Source of the DNA: Polytrichum commune
Lineage: Eukaryota > Streptophyta > Polytrichopsida > Polytrichales > Polytrichaceae
Length of the DNA: 64,000 bases
Assembly: GCA_950295325.1 (NCBI GenBank)
Contig: OX485808.1
Coordinates: 31,020,527-31,084,526 of the forward strand
Reading direction: 5' to 3'
The position numbers and the translations under genes are program-made. The notes beneath the pieces are model-generated. The model was not told where the DNA came from, did not search any database, and saw only the letters and a list, made by a program, of their open reading frames with translations. Shown here piece by piece: positions 1-12,079 of the stretch; positions within the stretch are counted from its first letter, which is position 1; the number at the start of each line of letters is the position of its first letter.

Positions 1-559
1 GATCACCATCCCATTTCCACAACTTAAGGCAACTGATTTATGTGCAACACAATACCAATCTATGATCAATGTTGCCATGTCATGTCTGAAATCCAACTTA
101 GCCAAATGCCAATGGCTAAAGTTGAGAACTAGATTTATATTGCCAAGTTGTATTGCTTCCTCTTTTTGTTTCCTTACACTACGCATTTTTTCTTTGATCA
201 TACCTAAACCGCATATACGCTAAATTGCTTAATTGATTTGGAAATTGAGTCGGTTACCTTAATTGCTTGAAAGTGAGTCTCTCTTTGATCAATAAAGTTT
301 TAGGTTGGCCTTGGAAGTAGTAGGCACCGAGGAATATTCTTTGTCATGTTTCCCGCCCTTGTAACTTATACTTCTTATGTATAGAATTTCAAATGCGATT
401 CAAGTTCCTTACTAGAAATGTGTGGCCATTTTCTGTTAAAAAGTAGTATTTAGGTGCCGCACCCTACTACCAGTGCCGACTGCAGGTTGGTTATATAATA
501 TAGCTTGAGGAAACCCTACAAAGATAGACATGCCCGAATCGGTTACTTATCCTCACCTA

Positions 560-1340
560 TATTTGAGTGGCATGGGATTAGGTGTGGCCCCAAGAACGGA
601 TGCCAAAAAGACGTGTGTTTATAAGAGATTAAACTATGTGCTCAAAACATGATACTCATTCTAGGTTTAATAGTCAACATGATTAGGGGGGTCTATATGA
701 TCATTCAATGAGCACACAATTTTTCACTTTAATAATTGTGAGGAGAAGTGGCTATGGCCGTGATTTGAATTTGCTAGCCATTTCGTACTAAGGGCCGCTT
801 CACACTATGGCCGAGGGTCAAGAGGCCGTTGACTTTCACCAACCATATTGCAAGAAACCAAGAGTTTAGCCTCTCGACCCTTCACACTAGAGGCCAAAGT
901 CCAAAGGCCGTCGCTCTTCAAAATGCCTACATGACACTACTTTTTGACCAAGGCGACGGACTCTCAAAGGAAGTTTGGGTCGGACTGGAATGGAAACCCA
1001 AACTATGGTTGAGAGGCCGTCAATTTCTTTTCATAAAAAAATAAAAAATTGACAAGATCTTGGGCATTAGATTGGAGGGGTTGTTTTGGGCAAGGAATCA
1101 AGTGGGATGCTCCTTCTTCTTTGGAGTTTGGGCTTGGCCTTTGGAGCCTTCACAATATGCCCGGCCGAAGGCTCCAATTCCTAAATTTTATTGGCTATTT
1201 CAGCCCATTGCTTTGGACTTTCAACAAAGTTTGGCCATTCAATCCCACGGCCTCTCGACTTGGACGGCCATAGTGTGAAGCAACCCTAATCATATGTTTC
1301 ATATCCTAGAAGAAGTAAACTAATAAGAAAAGAAAAGAAA
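560..1340 (-). repeat. Dispersed repeat R1, copy 1, interrupted by a MITE
   Basis: Non-coding interspersed repeat. The part near 570-735 shares long blocks with 25110-25270 (the phrases around 'ccaagaacggat' and 'ctatgtgctcaaaa'). The part near 765-791 and 1287-1320 matches 25905-25955, where the two halves are contiguous. The 495 bases between them are a separate MITE. Related copies on the other strand lie at about 3395-3560, 16890-17300, 22310-22690 and 60660-60910. No protein-like frame is shared between copies. The superfamily is not recognised; it may be a degenerate DNA transposon or LTR fragment. Confidence 0.6.
792..1286. mobile_element. MITE, Tourist/PIF-Harbinger-like (family M3)
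   Basis: The element starts GGGCCGCTTCACACTATGGC and ends with the inverted counterpart GCCATAGTGTGAAGCAACCC, differing at two positions. It is flanked by a TAA target duplication (789-791 and 1287-1289). A 3-bp TAA/TTA duplication and GGG-starting termini are typical of PIF/Harbinger MITEs. The interior carries repeated 'gaggccgt'-like motifs. The short open frames inside it are chance frames. An empty site in the paralogous repeat at 25929-25931 confirms the insertion point. Confidence 0.8.
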
Positions 1341-3394
1341 AAACCAAGACATATTTCAAATATGTCTTACATGTTCCAAGTCCAAGGTGGCTAAAATACA
1401 CCCCTTCTTTCAACTGCTATAATCTTAAAACCCACAACATTATTCACACCCATCTCCCCCCACCCTCGACCCCTAGAATAACTCATCCCCCTTGTTTCAA
1501 GATCCTACAAATAACATCCACGGAAGTTCCAAAACCAGTGTTGAGCAAAAACGACTCAAACAAACCAACCCTTTCATAGGCTTGGGAAGTGAAGGGGTTA
1601 TTAGTGTGACGTCAAAAGCCCTTCAATATTGCAACCGGATTGTGGTGGGGGGATATATAGATAAAGGCGACACCCGGAACGCGTGGGTAGAAAACCTAAA
1701 CCCACTTCCAAAGTGACGTTAGTGTTGTGTGCGCACTCATGGCCCACACTTCGGGGTGCCACTTGGACATCTTAAATTGTGGAGGTCGGATTGGCTTGAG
1801 AGAGAGAGAGAGAAGGGGGGGGGGCTACAAAACAAAGTCCCCCCCGCCCACACCTTCGATCGAGGCAAAACGAACGCGAACAACTAAAACGTTTGTTGTG
1901 GTCGTGAAATAGGAGCCCCCGAGACCACACTAATTTGGGCTCCTATTTAGGTTTTGGGAGGGGGAGAAGCCGGGTCTCGTCATCATGGCTTGGCTGAGCG
2001 AAGGGAGGCCTTTCCATGTCAGCCAAATGTGTGTGTTAGATAAAGTAGATTCCCGGGTGTTTTGACACCGTCTCCTACCTCGGGCCGCCACCAAGTTGCC
2101 AACGAATTGTTCTTTTCGTGCCAAAAGACAAGCAACTCGCCGTGGGAGAGGGAGTTGAATCGTAAGCTTATGTGGCCCTATTGTGGGGGCACTTCCAACT
2201 TCACATTTAAAAAAACATTTTTTTTGATTGTTGGATTGAATTTGGGAATGTTTCGTACGGTTGGCAAATTAAAAATCACGTGGATTATCATCTCAAAATT
2301 TTGAAATCAGAGGTGAAACGTACAAATTTCTAGTTGTCTAGGAGTCATTCTCATCTTGCAAAAGGCAAGCAACTTACTAGAGAGAGAGAGAGAGAGAGAG
2401 CATATGCTCATATGTGGTCTTATTGTGGGCACTTCCAACCAGTGTTTGTTTATTGGAGAAGCCACCGTAGTGTGTGTGGCGAGCGTTTGGGGTAGTTCCT
2501 ATATTACTTCAACTTTCCTAGCGAAAATTTTCAAGTGGGGAGGGGGGGGGGGGGGTACAAAAAACGACTTGGGCAAAAAAATTTGGGGGGAGATGTGACG
2601 ATTGAGTACAAAATGGCAAAGGTTTCAATGGCGACACGATGTGCCATAAGGTGTGGGACTCTAATGAATTTGAATTCCTTACATTTGATAATTTGGTGAT
2701 AGAAACATGTGGACAATAGCCACAAAATCGCAAAGTTTCATTTTTTGGAAAATCCCTTGGGGGGGGTTTGAAGTGGTAACCTTGTCGCATAAAATGGACA
2801 AGTATTTAGCCTTTTGCATCAAAGTTGCACTCTTTGACAAAACCACCTCATTCTAGCATTTTGCCATACCTCACCTTGTAAAGATAGACCAATGGACCAA
2901 GTGCTTCCAAGGATAATGAGGCGCACACAAGAAATCAAGAACTTCACCCATACACGGTAGGTCGCTCATGGGACGGCTATAACGGAGGAGGATGAAGATG
3001 ACCGCGAATTGGACATATTTGATTTCTTCTTCTTGAAAATCTCTGCGTATCCCAACTTCTCAATGATTGTTGGAGTAAGGGGTCCAACAAAGTGAGAGAA
3101 GAAACGTCTATACTTAAAATTGGTATGCACTCGGAGAGGGGGGCCGTAGCTTAGAATGCAATGAACACATACAAGACCAAGTGCAGACAAAGGAAACAAA
3201 AATAATAGATGAAAATGATGGTGGGAAAGGAAGATGATGTTGAATCCTATACCTGCATTTACCTTGAAGACCGTTGCTGCATTCATCCTCGACAACTAGT
3301 GAGCTCACAATGCTCATATTCAACAACACATGCAAAACATAGAGTTGTGTCAATACCGAATTTAGGCACTCATAGACCAAAAACGAGTCCCTAA
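1341..3394. other. Intergenic DNA without recognisable gene
   Basis: Only simple-sequence features stand out: (GA)n runs near 1800 and 2380-2400, a G14 run at 2542-2555 and shorter G/C runs. Open frames here are short and low-complexity, with no recognisable domain. Confidence 0.5.
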
Positions 3395-3560
3395 ACCAAA
3401 CTTGACCACACATTTTGAGCACATAGTCCAACCTAATAATAGCACACATTCATTTGGTGTCCATTCTTAACTACAAGCCTTTAGACATATACCACTCAGA
3501 TTGAGGATGTTTAATTAAGACAAGTGACCATATAAGGCCCACATCACAAGCGTGCCTCTC
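3395..3560 (+). repeat. Dispersed repeat R1, partial copy
   Basis: Shares the block around 'gagcacatagtcca' and 'tgtccattcttaa' with 22520-22640, and more weakly with 17090-17180 and 60770-60890. Opposite orientation to the copies at 560-1340 and 25110-25420. Confidence 0.5.
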
Positions 3561-5564
3561 ATTAGTCCTACATAAAAGAAACTTGAATAGTATGCATCCT
3601 TGAGGTTACTATTTCTTATTAATTTGGTACTGAAAATTGGTTTTAAAGACCCCAAATTAGTCTTGTCCAAGTCATTCGAAACAAAATGGCCACAAGCCTA
3701 TAGAGGATTATTATTAGTGTCATTATAAAAGTTTATTCTCGCCACATTGGATGGATGAAAGGTATGCTCCTATATATGCGATGATTCCCTCTCCCTCTCT
3801 TTCTCTTTTTGCACCTCCCAAGTTCCATTTGACGCGGTCTTCGGGGTCCAAAGCTCATCTTCATGAAGATAGAATCCGGACGTGTGTAAGCTTAAATGTG
3901 GTACTCCGTATGGGGAATGAACCTCGAGTCACGGTGGTCGGAAAGATTTGATGTAATCGGAGATACACGTAAGTAAGTTACATACCCGAGAAAATTTGAG
4001 AAGAGGAGTAGTTATCTAGTAGGACTCGGAATCAATTTGGCAACCGCAACTGCTAAATAAGTGCACTCGAACTAAGTTAGCCCACAACTCGAGGGTTGAT
4101 TCTTGAGGCTTGAATTTCAAACTCGGTGGCACGGCACCGTCGTTCTATTTGATCCCTAGAATCACAATCATCTCTAGCAAAAAAAAAGTGTTACTCCTTT
4201 ATTAGATTTGGTCCTTTTACGAAACTTGAGTGGGAAAACAAACATCTTAAACTTTTCTACTTTCAAAACGTTAACAAATGTTCATTGTCCATAATTCCAT
4301 GAGGTTCTCTCTCTATATATATACATATATAATTTTTTGGTTTTAAAGCATTGATTTTGCACCATAGATTTTTGATTTCCACCGAGGTTGCATTGGTTCT
4401 CCCGTGGTGGTTGTATTTTGATTCCTTTCTTGTAATTGAATTTTCAATTTGTGTCCAAAATTTTAAAATAAAAATAAAAATAAAATTGCACCATAGAGGT
4501 ATTGTTGTCAATGCATGGAGGGTGGGAGATTTATTGGAGTCTATCTCTTCTCTATGTAACAACAACAACAACTTTGAGACAATCGTCCTTTAAATATGTA
4601 CGGTGTGTGGCCTCCTTAAATTTGGGAGCTTCTTGCTAACTTATTAAACCGTATAGCGGATGGCCCGCTCATGTTGGGAAGGTGGAATATCCTACCAACG
4701 AAGATGATTGTCTTTGAAGGGAAGCTTCCTATTCATTTTTGAATGAGTTAGTAGAAATGAAGTCATGTTTTTTTGTGGGTCTTTAGCTATGGGAGCACTC
4801 ACCCGACTATGATGGATTGGTTTGAGATGACTCTTTTTGAACATGTTGTTTTCCAATTTAAATATGAGAGAATTTTTCTAGATGAGTTTGATAGAGTGTG
4901 GTTCAGAGTCATTTGGGCATGGCCCTGGGCTTGGTGTTCAACTCCATTCTTATTGCAATCCATTTGTGTGTGTGTGTATATATATATATAAGTGCTCAAA
5001 TGCATGTTACATAGTTGTAAGAAAGAACATTGATTTCGGGTTACAAACCGTCATCCACATGTATTTAGGGTTGGTTAAATAAATAAATAAATAACCACCA
5101 CATTTGGAAGAAAATTTTGATGATTTGTAATTTACCTTTGGAGGGATGCCAACAAATAATGATTTGAGTCTATGTTAGTGTTCTAATGTGGTATTGGAAT
5201 CGGTGTTATAACGTGGTGTTGGAATTGGCATTAGCATTAGCGACTCCGTATTAGACTTAGCGAGGGTCAAGTAGGATCCCAAAATCTCACTCATGTATGG
5301 AACCGAGAGTTGTTCAATCCGATGGACCCTCAATTACACGTCTCTCGTAGGTGTTATTTTATTCGGTAGACCAAATTTTTTTGGGTGCAACTTACGACAA
5401 CCGTCAACTTATTGGAAAGCGTAAATGAAATGCCCATGTCAACATCTTAGTGTGTGAGCAATTGAGAGGGTCACGGGCAATTAGTTTAGTGGGTTGAAAG
5501 ATGCGCCGATTTCTTGAGCAAAACTATACGGCTCGGATGTGATGGCCCTTTCTCAAGGGGATGG
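3561..5564. other. Intergenic DNA, dinucleotide repeats only
   Basis: No gene recognised. Contains TA and TG/TA microsatellites near 4310-4330 and 4967-4990, and an (AAAT)n-like run near 5079-5093. Confidence 0.45.
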
Positions 5565-5870
5565 GACTAAATCTTGGCTCTCCTTTTGGTTTTAGTGCAA
5601 ACGTATGATGAGTCTTGGGTAATTGACATGTGTCATTGGAAAGTTATTTTGCATCGTTGGAAAATCTACGAATCTATTTTAGTGATAGATGTGTGTATTT
5701 CTTCCAGTGGCGTGTGAGGAGTGCCAAGGACTCATATGTCGCTAGTGTTTTATGGTTCCAGCGTGAGTTGAGAGGGAATTATAGCATACAAGCGTATCTT
5801 TCCTCCATCTTACATGAAAACTTGCCATCACAACCCCAAGATTTGCAACATTGTGAGGTGCCAGTACTTC
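5565..5870 (+). repeat. Direct repeat R2, copy 1
   Basis: Matches 6413-6690 over about 270 bp, starting at 'aaatcttggctctccttttg' and including 'gccaaggactcatatg' and 'gctagtgttttatggtt'. A 90-codon frame at 5630-5902 overlaps it, but the equivalent frame is broken in copy 2 and no family is recognised. Probably a degenerate transposon fragment. Confidence 0.6.
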
Positions 5871-6412
5871 ATGAATTGAAAGGTGCAACATTAAAATTTT
5901 AGAAATATATATTAAAAACTACACGATACTGACAACTCATTGGCCCTCTCTGAAGGGATTGGGACTAGGGTAGACAAACCCATTTATGATAACTTAAGCA
6001 ATTTTGCATAGGTGTAGTACATGTGTGATAATGACATGGTTTTTTATAGGCCTAGAATTAAGATCACGATGTTTGACAAAAGAAAATAAAAAATCACAGT
6101 TTATTTTGAAGTATTGAAATTACAATAAATTTCCAAAGGCGAAATTCTTTCCCAATCCATATTCATAGCACAAGTCGACATGTTTCGGATAACTAGTAGG
6201 GGAAAACCTGAGTATCATCAGTGCCCTTTCAACTTACTTTTTCCATCACATTGAACTCCTCAACAACTACAACTCCACTCCCACTTGGTCACTACCTATT
6301 TCCAACATTCCAAATTAGAAAGCGACAGCTACAAGTGTGAAAACTTCACCACTTTAGGGGACACTGTGTGTGAAGATTGGGGGGGGGGGTAATCAAAAAT
6401 GGGCATGTCTAC

Positions 6413-6690
6413 CATAAATCTTGGCTCTCCTTTTGGTTTCACTACAAGCATATGAGATTGGGGAATTGACATTGGAAAGTCATTCTACAACGCTTGAAAA
6501 TTTGCAACTCTACCACAATGATAGATTTTCATATTTCTCCCAGTGATGTGTGGCGAGCGCCAAGGACTCATATGTTGCTAGTGTTTTATGGTTCAGTTTG
6601 AGTTGAGAGGGAATCATAGCATAAGTCGAGCGTATCTCTCATCCGTCTAACATTGAAACTGACCCCCCAACCCCATAAGTTTGTGGCAAA
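6413..6690 (+). repeat. Direct repeat R2, copy 2
   Basis: Second copy of the 5565-5870 repeat, about 850 bp downstream in the same orientation, with scattered substitutions and small indels. Confidence 0.6.
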
Positions 6691-7647
6691 TTCATCTCAA
6701 AGGACTTAGACTAGACAACTTTGGGGTCTTCAAAAATTAATCTCAATGTCAAAAAATTTTGTTCATAAAAAACCCTCCGAATTGCATGTTATTTTAGGAT
6801 TTTCATGTTGGATGAATGAGAGGTACACCCATATGCGATAATTCTGAGGGGAAGTATTATACATGAGCGTACCTCTCATCCATCCATCCAACCGAAACAT
6901 CTTAAAGTAGCATTCTGAAGTTGGAGGTTCAAATTTTCTAGTTTATTTTACACCCGAATTAATTTCTAAAAGAACCTCTAAGATCCTTAAGAAGCATGGC
7001 ACATTCCAAATGCACCCACCACAACATGTAGGGGGATGGAGTAGGTTCTTAACATGGATGGATGAGACACATACTCGCTTGCAACAATTCCCTCTCCCCC
7101 CAACAAAAAAGAACCCACAAAAATCAAAAACCGAAAAAAAAAACTCAATAAATGCTCCCTTATAATGAGTGTCATCAACACAAATCCCCATACTTGATGC
7201 GTCAAACACTAACACGCCCTATTTCTCTTCAAGTTTTAAGCTCTAAACTACCGATTTGCATTACCACTTCAAGTTACATGTGGTCGTTGACACGTCATTG
7301 AGAACACCACTAGTAACCAAATACACCATCTTTCATATTCCTTGACGCACATTCTTTCTATTATTTACACTATAAAAAATAAACATAAGAACAATATTTC
7401 CCCATATGATCTAAATAACAAATAACATCCTCAACAAACAAACCAAAAAACAAGTCATAGCAACATGTGCCTCCGAAAGTCACGAACAAACCCACACTTA
7501 TACTAGGACACCCTCACAAAACAAACAAACCAACCGTTGAAGCCGTAAAAATGAAACTTTGGTTTTACATTTCACTCTTGGAACTTAAGATTTTGAGCTC
7601 GCTCTCATTCACGGTGCGTCTAAAACACGTCGAAGTTCCCGCTTGTA

Positions 7648-8243
7648 CATTAATCTACCGCTTAAGTACGCACCCATTCAAGTACGCATCCCAGTTAAGT
7701 GTGCAATTTTTTTTGACAAAACTCATGGTTCATATTTTATTGTTTGAACATGTGATGTAGAGTCATTTGTCACGAATGCTTGAATTTTTTACACTCAACA
7801 TTCAATGTCAGTTTGTTAACGTTTCACTTAAACCTCTCAAACGGTCGTTGCAGTTCATCATACATCTATCCAACTTCCGTTTGAACATCGGAGTAAAGCA
7901 ATTGGTCGTTGATGTCGAGGACAATGACGTGTAGAGCTTCAAAACCCTGGAAGTCAAGAGCACGATCAGATCCAACAAATGTCTCGATAGGCTTGGTTTC
8001 GTCATCGATAGGCTTGGTTTCGTCATCGATAGGTGGTTCTTCTTCAATTTGCATGGTTTCCAGAACTTCCTCAACGTCCTCCAGCATAACAACAACACAA
8101 TATTCTTTGTTGTTTGCATCATCGATATTTCACAAACTGCTCATTTCTTTTGGTTTGATGGAGATCTACAAAGTACGCACCTGCCAACTAAGTGCGCACC
8201 AATGGCTTTGGTTCAAAGTGCGTACTTAAGCGGGAGATTACTG
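7648..8243. mobile_element. Pogo-like (Tc1/mariner superfamily) non-autonomous TIR element
   Basis: The left end reads CATTAATCTACCGCTTAAGT and continues ACGCAC. The inverted right end reads CAGTAATCTCCCGCTTAAGT and continues ACGCAC, so the ~26-bp terminal repeats differ at two positions. The flanking dinucleotide is TA on both sides (7646-7647 and 8244-8245). A CAG-type terminus with a TA duplication is characteristic of pogo/Emigrant-like elements. Subterminal 'aagtacgcac' motifs recur inside each end. The minus strand holds a 73-codon acidic frame (7866-8087) with a tandem IDDETKP repeat (two 24-bp units near 7985-8032), which may be a transposase tail or a chance frame. At about 596 bp it is too short to be autonomous. 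Confidence 0.7.
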
Positions 8244-8626
8244 TAACGTAAGGTAACCCAAAGTCCGTGACAAGTGGACCAAATTTTCTGACTCCCTCCG
8301 ACTCACTGCCACTTTGCATATGAATCACCAACACTGGCGCACCACCGGAAGTAGAAAAAATAGAATCAATTTTTATAGAATAGAATTAAAAAACACAAGG
8401 AATCATTTGGGAGGGGTTCCAATCTTCTCTGGCAATTGAGAGGGATTGGCACATGAAGCCTGTCCCCGGTGACTGAAAGACAAGCGAAATTTGGACCCGG
8501 GAAATATGCTGCTGCTGCTGCTCTCACATGGGCCGCCAGTCGCAATATTGGCTCAGGCTCACTTTTTAACGTCACTCCCGTCGTCGGCCCAATAAGTTGG
8601 TGTCGTTGTCGTTTTATGCGGACGGG

Positions 8627-8925
8627 TATATATAGGGTGGTGAGAGCGTGCTCCTATAGTCATAGGAAAGGAGGTGACATTTTGAGAAGTGATTATGCCT
8701 TAGCGGTTTTAAAAAACGTTTCCGACGCACTAAAGTGTGTTTTGTTTGAGTTTCGTAAGCGAAAGTTATGAGGGTTCAAAGTTGTTATGGGTAGAGATGA
8801 TCCCAAGCTTTCCAGCACGGGAGTCTGATGTCAAGGTGATGAGCGTTCTCGTGATTGGTACGTGTTGATTCTACAAGTGTTTTAGGGTGTTGGTGTTTTG
8901 TCGCCAACTGTTTTGTTGTGGACGT
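8627..8925 (+). repeat. Tandem repeat R3, unit 1
   Basis: About 300 bp repeated at 8966-9252 (period near 340). Highly conserved blocks include 'gtgtgttttgtttgagtttc', 'gatgatcccaagctttccag' and 'tttagggtgttggtgttttg'. The first unit begins with a TATA-like 'gggtatatataggg'. This may be a remnant of LTRs or a regulatory duplication. No coding potential is shared. Confidence 0.65.
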
Positions 8926-8965
8926 TTCTAACTTCTAGCTTGGTGGCATATGTTGTTTATATGTT

Positions 8966-9252
8966 TATATACGGTGGTGAGCATGTTTCTATAATCATAG
9001 GAAGTAATGTATATTTAAGTGATTATCCCTTAGCGATTTTAAAAAGGTTTTTGACTCACTAAAGTGTGTTGTGTTTGAGTTTCGTAAGTGAAAGTTATAA
9101 GGGTTCAAAGTTGTTATGGGTAGAGATGATCCCAAGCTTTCCAGCACGGGAGTATGGTGTCAAGGTGACGAACGTTCTCGTGATTGGTGGGTGTTGATTC
9201 TGCAAGTGTTTTAGGGTGTTGGTGTTTTGTCGCCAACTGTTTTTGTTGTGGG
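8966..9252 (+). repeat. Tandem repeat R3, unit 2
   Basis: Second unit of the 8627-8925 repeat; the block from 'aaagttgttatgggtagaga' onward is almost unchanged. Confidence 0.65.
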
Positions 9253-10903
9253 TGTTAATTGTGAGTTAGTCATGGTGGCAAGTATGTATGCCTTATGTGG
9301 TCATTGATCCTACATGGCTAGGTAATTTAGGGTGTTAATAGGACTTCAACCACAATTAGATTAGCCAAAGTTTGATTCTATGCATATCACATGTGAATAT
9401 GCCATTCTAGGCGTATATTAGAGCATGGGTTAGAGCCTCTCCACAAATAATTGTCTTCATTCGTGAAGCTTGATGTGGCACTTGAAGAACAAACATGGGG
9501 GGTTTTACTTTTATAAATAGCCTTGGTGACTCATACACTTCTCATGTTTTGTGACAAGGTTGGGATTGTTCCACACATATCACAAGTGCCTCATATGCTA
9601 AGTTTCAAACACAACACCTATTTGATTGAAAGTGGTAAATCTTTGGTAGAACATCATGCGACATATGAGTAGGTAGACAAAAATGTCATTCTAAGTGTAA
9701 TTTTAACCTTGAAATGAAATGAGAAGAAAAGCAAAGAAAAGAATAATGGACATTGGTGTTTTAACTTTTCACCGATGTGAATGTGAGTGTGCTTAGCCTA
9801 CAATGTTCAAGAGCCACCTTGGTATATAACCTTGAAATGGATCACTCTATAGTACCATAATTTTTTAAATCACATACTATTTGCTTTGATTGACGATCCC
9901 ATGAGTGTACGAACTCCGATTGCAATTCCCGCATCAACATTAATCCTCATTTGACTTGCTAGCATATTGAGTTTTTGAGCTTGTCGACCCAATGGCTAGA
10001 TAGTTTGGTGGAGTTGGAAGTGGTCACATATACCAATTTGAGGATGCTCTATCGACACAAACTCGATGTATCCACATATGGTTGTAGTGGCATAATTAAC
10101 CAATGACTCAAACTCTAGATTTCACCCTTCCCATGTGACAAGTACATCGAGAGAATTGTACAAATCAAACAAGACAAAATGCGACCCACTTGTAAAAGCC
10201 AAAGGATCATGGGTGAAGCCCCCCCCCCCCCCGGGTTTCGTCCCTATTGATGAGTCCAAATCTCTCAATAAATGACCAAATTCGACCACCTCTTGAAAAT
10301 TGAAATTAAAATATACACTGGATATTTCCATATTTTGAGGTCAGCCCCCCCCCCCCAAAGTAAAAATCTTTATCTTTGCCCTTGCAAAGGATAGACTACC
10401 AACCTCTTCATAGGTATCAGTGTAGGAGGACGTAGAGGAGCCAATACATCAACAATTTAGAAGAAATACACACTTTTTGTCCTTGACTATTAAAAAATTC
10501 TATGAAACCAAATTCACCAAACGACCATGAAATACCTCACACGTCTTAAATATAAAAAGAAAAGTGGACCACAAACAAGAACCAAATAACCCATCCTCAT
10601 GACCCCCCCCCCCCTCCCATCTTTCGAAAGGAGGAAGTAAACCATAACCATATAACAAGGGACAACCCCTTAAACACTAGAATGTATACATTTTCGTGAC
10701 ACCTACTAGGTGGGAAGGTGAAACGCAAAGAAACATAATATATAAACCCCAATGATGTTTACTTTAAGCCAAAATGATCCCTACTAATTCATGATCAAAG
10801 ACCATGATTTAGTCCATAGGTATGCCAATTAGAATCAATCGACAAGAGGCTTGGTAGGGACATAATTTTATGGCACTCCTCTTGGTAGGTGTTGTGACCC
10901 TAA
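9253..10903. other. Intergenic DNA with long C tracts
   Basis: No gene recognised. Contains C14 at 10219-10232, C12 at 10345-10356 and a further C run near 10602-10612. Confidence 0.45.
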
Positions 10904-11357
10904 ACCCTGCCACTTCACACACGAGACTGAGAGCCCGTGACCAGTACACTTCAAGCACTCTCATTGGTGGAAAAGGCGGAGCCGGTCCAAGTTCACTCCA
11001 CACTACGCTTGAGGGACCGACGGAGTAAGTGAATGCAAGATGGATGTAAAGTCTACATGGATTTCCACACGGCATCGAATGGATCATGTTTCATGGTCAC
11101 TTGGACTATTTCCAAACGCTCCCAACCGTGGATTTATTCTATTTTATCATGTGTGAGGACCCGTATGAATAAAAATCCATTGAAATATCAGCATTTGGTT
11201 GAGGGCCCGGTCACATATGACTTCACACCACACTCGAGGGTCTGTGACCGCACTACATGATTTTGGAGGTGTCTTGGGGACGGCATTTGGACATTTTTTC
11301 CTTTTGGGCTGTCACAATTTCATGGTCACGGCTCTTGGCTCGTGTGTGAAGTGGCCC
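10904..11357. mobile_element. MITE, Tourist/PIF-Harbinger-like (family M1), copy a
   Basis: Left terminal region 'cacttcacacacgagactga' and inverted right terminal region 'tcgtgtgtgaagtggccc'. A TAA follows the right end (11358-11360) and a TAA lies at 10901-10903. The interior is shared with 17641-18141 ('aagcactctcattggtggaa', 'ggcggagccggtccaagttc') and more weakly with 34020-34347. Its right-hand TAA is also the left target duplication of the next MITE, so the two abut exactly. Confidence 0.75.
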
Positions 11358-11360
11358 TAA

Positions 11361-11734
11361 GGGCCGGTTTACACTACGGTGGAGAAGGCCTCCGGTCGGT
11401 CAAGAATGCTTGGCCAAGACATGGTTATATGAGGCAAATGGTGGATGTGCCGGAGAAGAATTAAAGGCAATAAAATATTTTTATTGAGTTGGGCTTCTCC
11501 GGCCTCTTGAGGCCGGACAAGAAACTCCTCCTCCGGAGAAGCCCAACTCCAAAAAGTGCCGCCATGTAGGCGGCCATGTCATTTTATCATCCATGAGAAA
11601 AGTTCACCACCATTGTTTTCTTCACCTAGTGTAAACACCCACCGGTCAAGAGTTGCATTTTCGACCAAGCACAATTGAGAAACGCCCTTTTTTTCATGAC
11701 CGGTGGACTTCTCCACCGTAGTGTAAACCGGCCC
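11361..11734. mobile_element. MITE, Tourist/PIF-Harbinger-like (family M2)
   Basis: Terminal inverted repeats GGGCCGGTTTACACTACGGT (continuing GGAGAAG) and its exact reverse complement at the right end, giving 27 bp without mismatch. TAA target duplication at 11358-11360 and 11735-11737. No coding capacity. Perfect TIRs suggest recent activity. Confidence 0.85.
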
Positions 11735-12079
11735 TAAGTTAAAGCTACTAACGGGCTTCAATTCATGTCGATGGAAACACCGATTTTTCTTTTTGTTTTT
11801 TATGCTCTTTTTTGTTTTTGGGTGTGGCGAGGGGGTTGTCATATGGATTTGAAAATCGGGAGACCACCACTCATGGATATGCTTATAATATGGATAGCTT
11901 GTTGTATTGAATGCGGATTCTAGTTGCACTCTTGGGAAGGAATCTTTGGGGGCTTTTTGCAACGGCAACACCAATCACAAAAAGCTCATGTCCTCACACC
12001 GGCATGCGTCCTCTATGACGCGCCTGCCACATAATTAATAACACCCCATAAGGTAGTATCCGAGTATTATTTGGTTTGT

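Noticed and set aside
829-1278. Three overlapping 71-74-codon frames
   Set aside because: They lie wholly inside MITE M3 and have no domain or codon bias.
11579-11974. 131-codon minus-strand frame
   Set aside because: Starts inside MITE M2 and reads across its end into unrelated DNA; no protein-like conservation.
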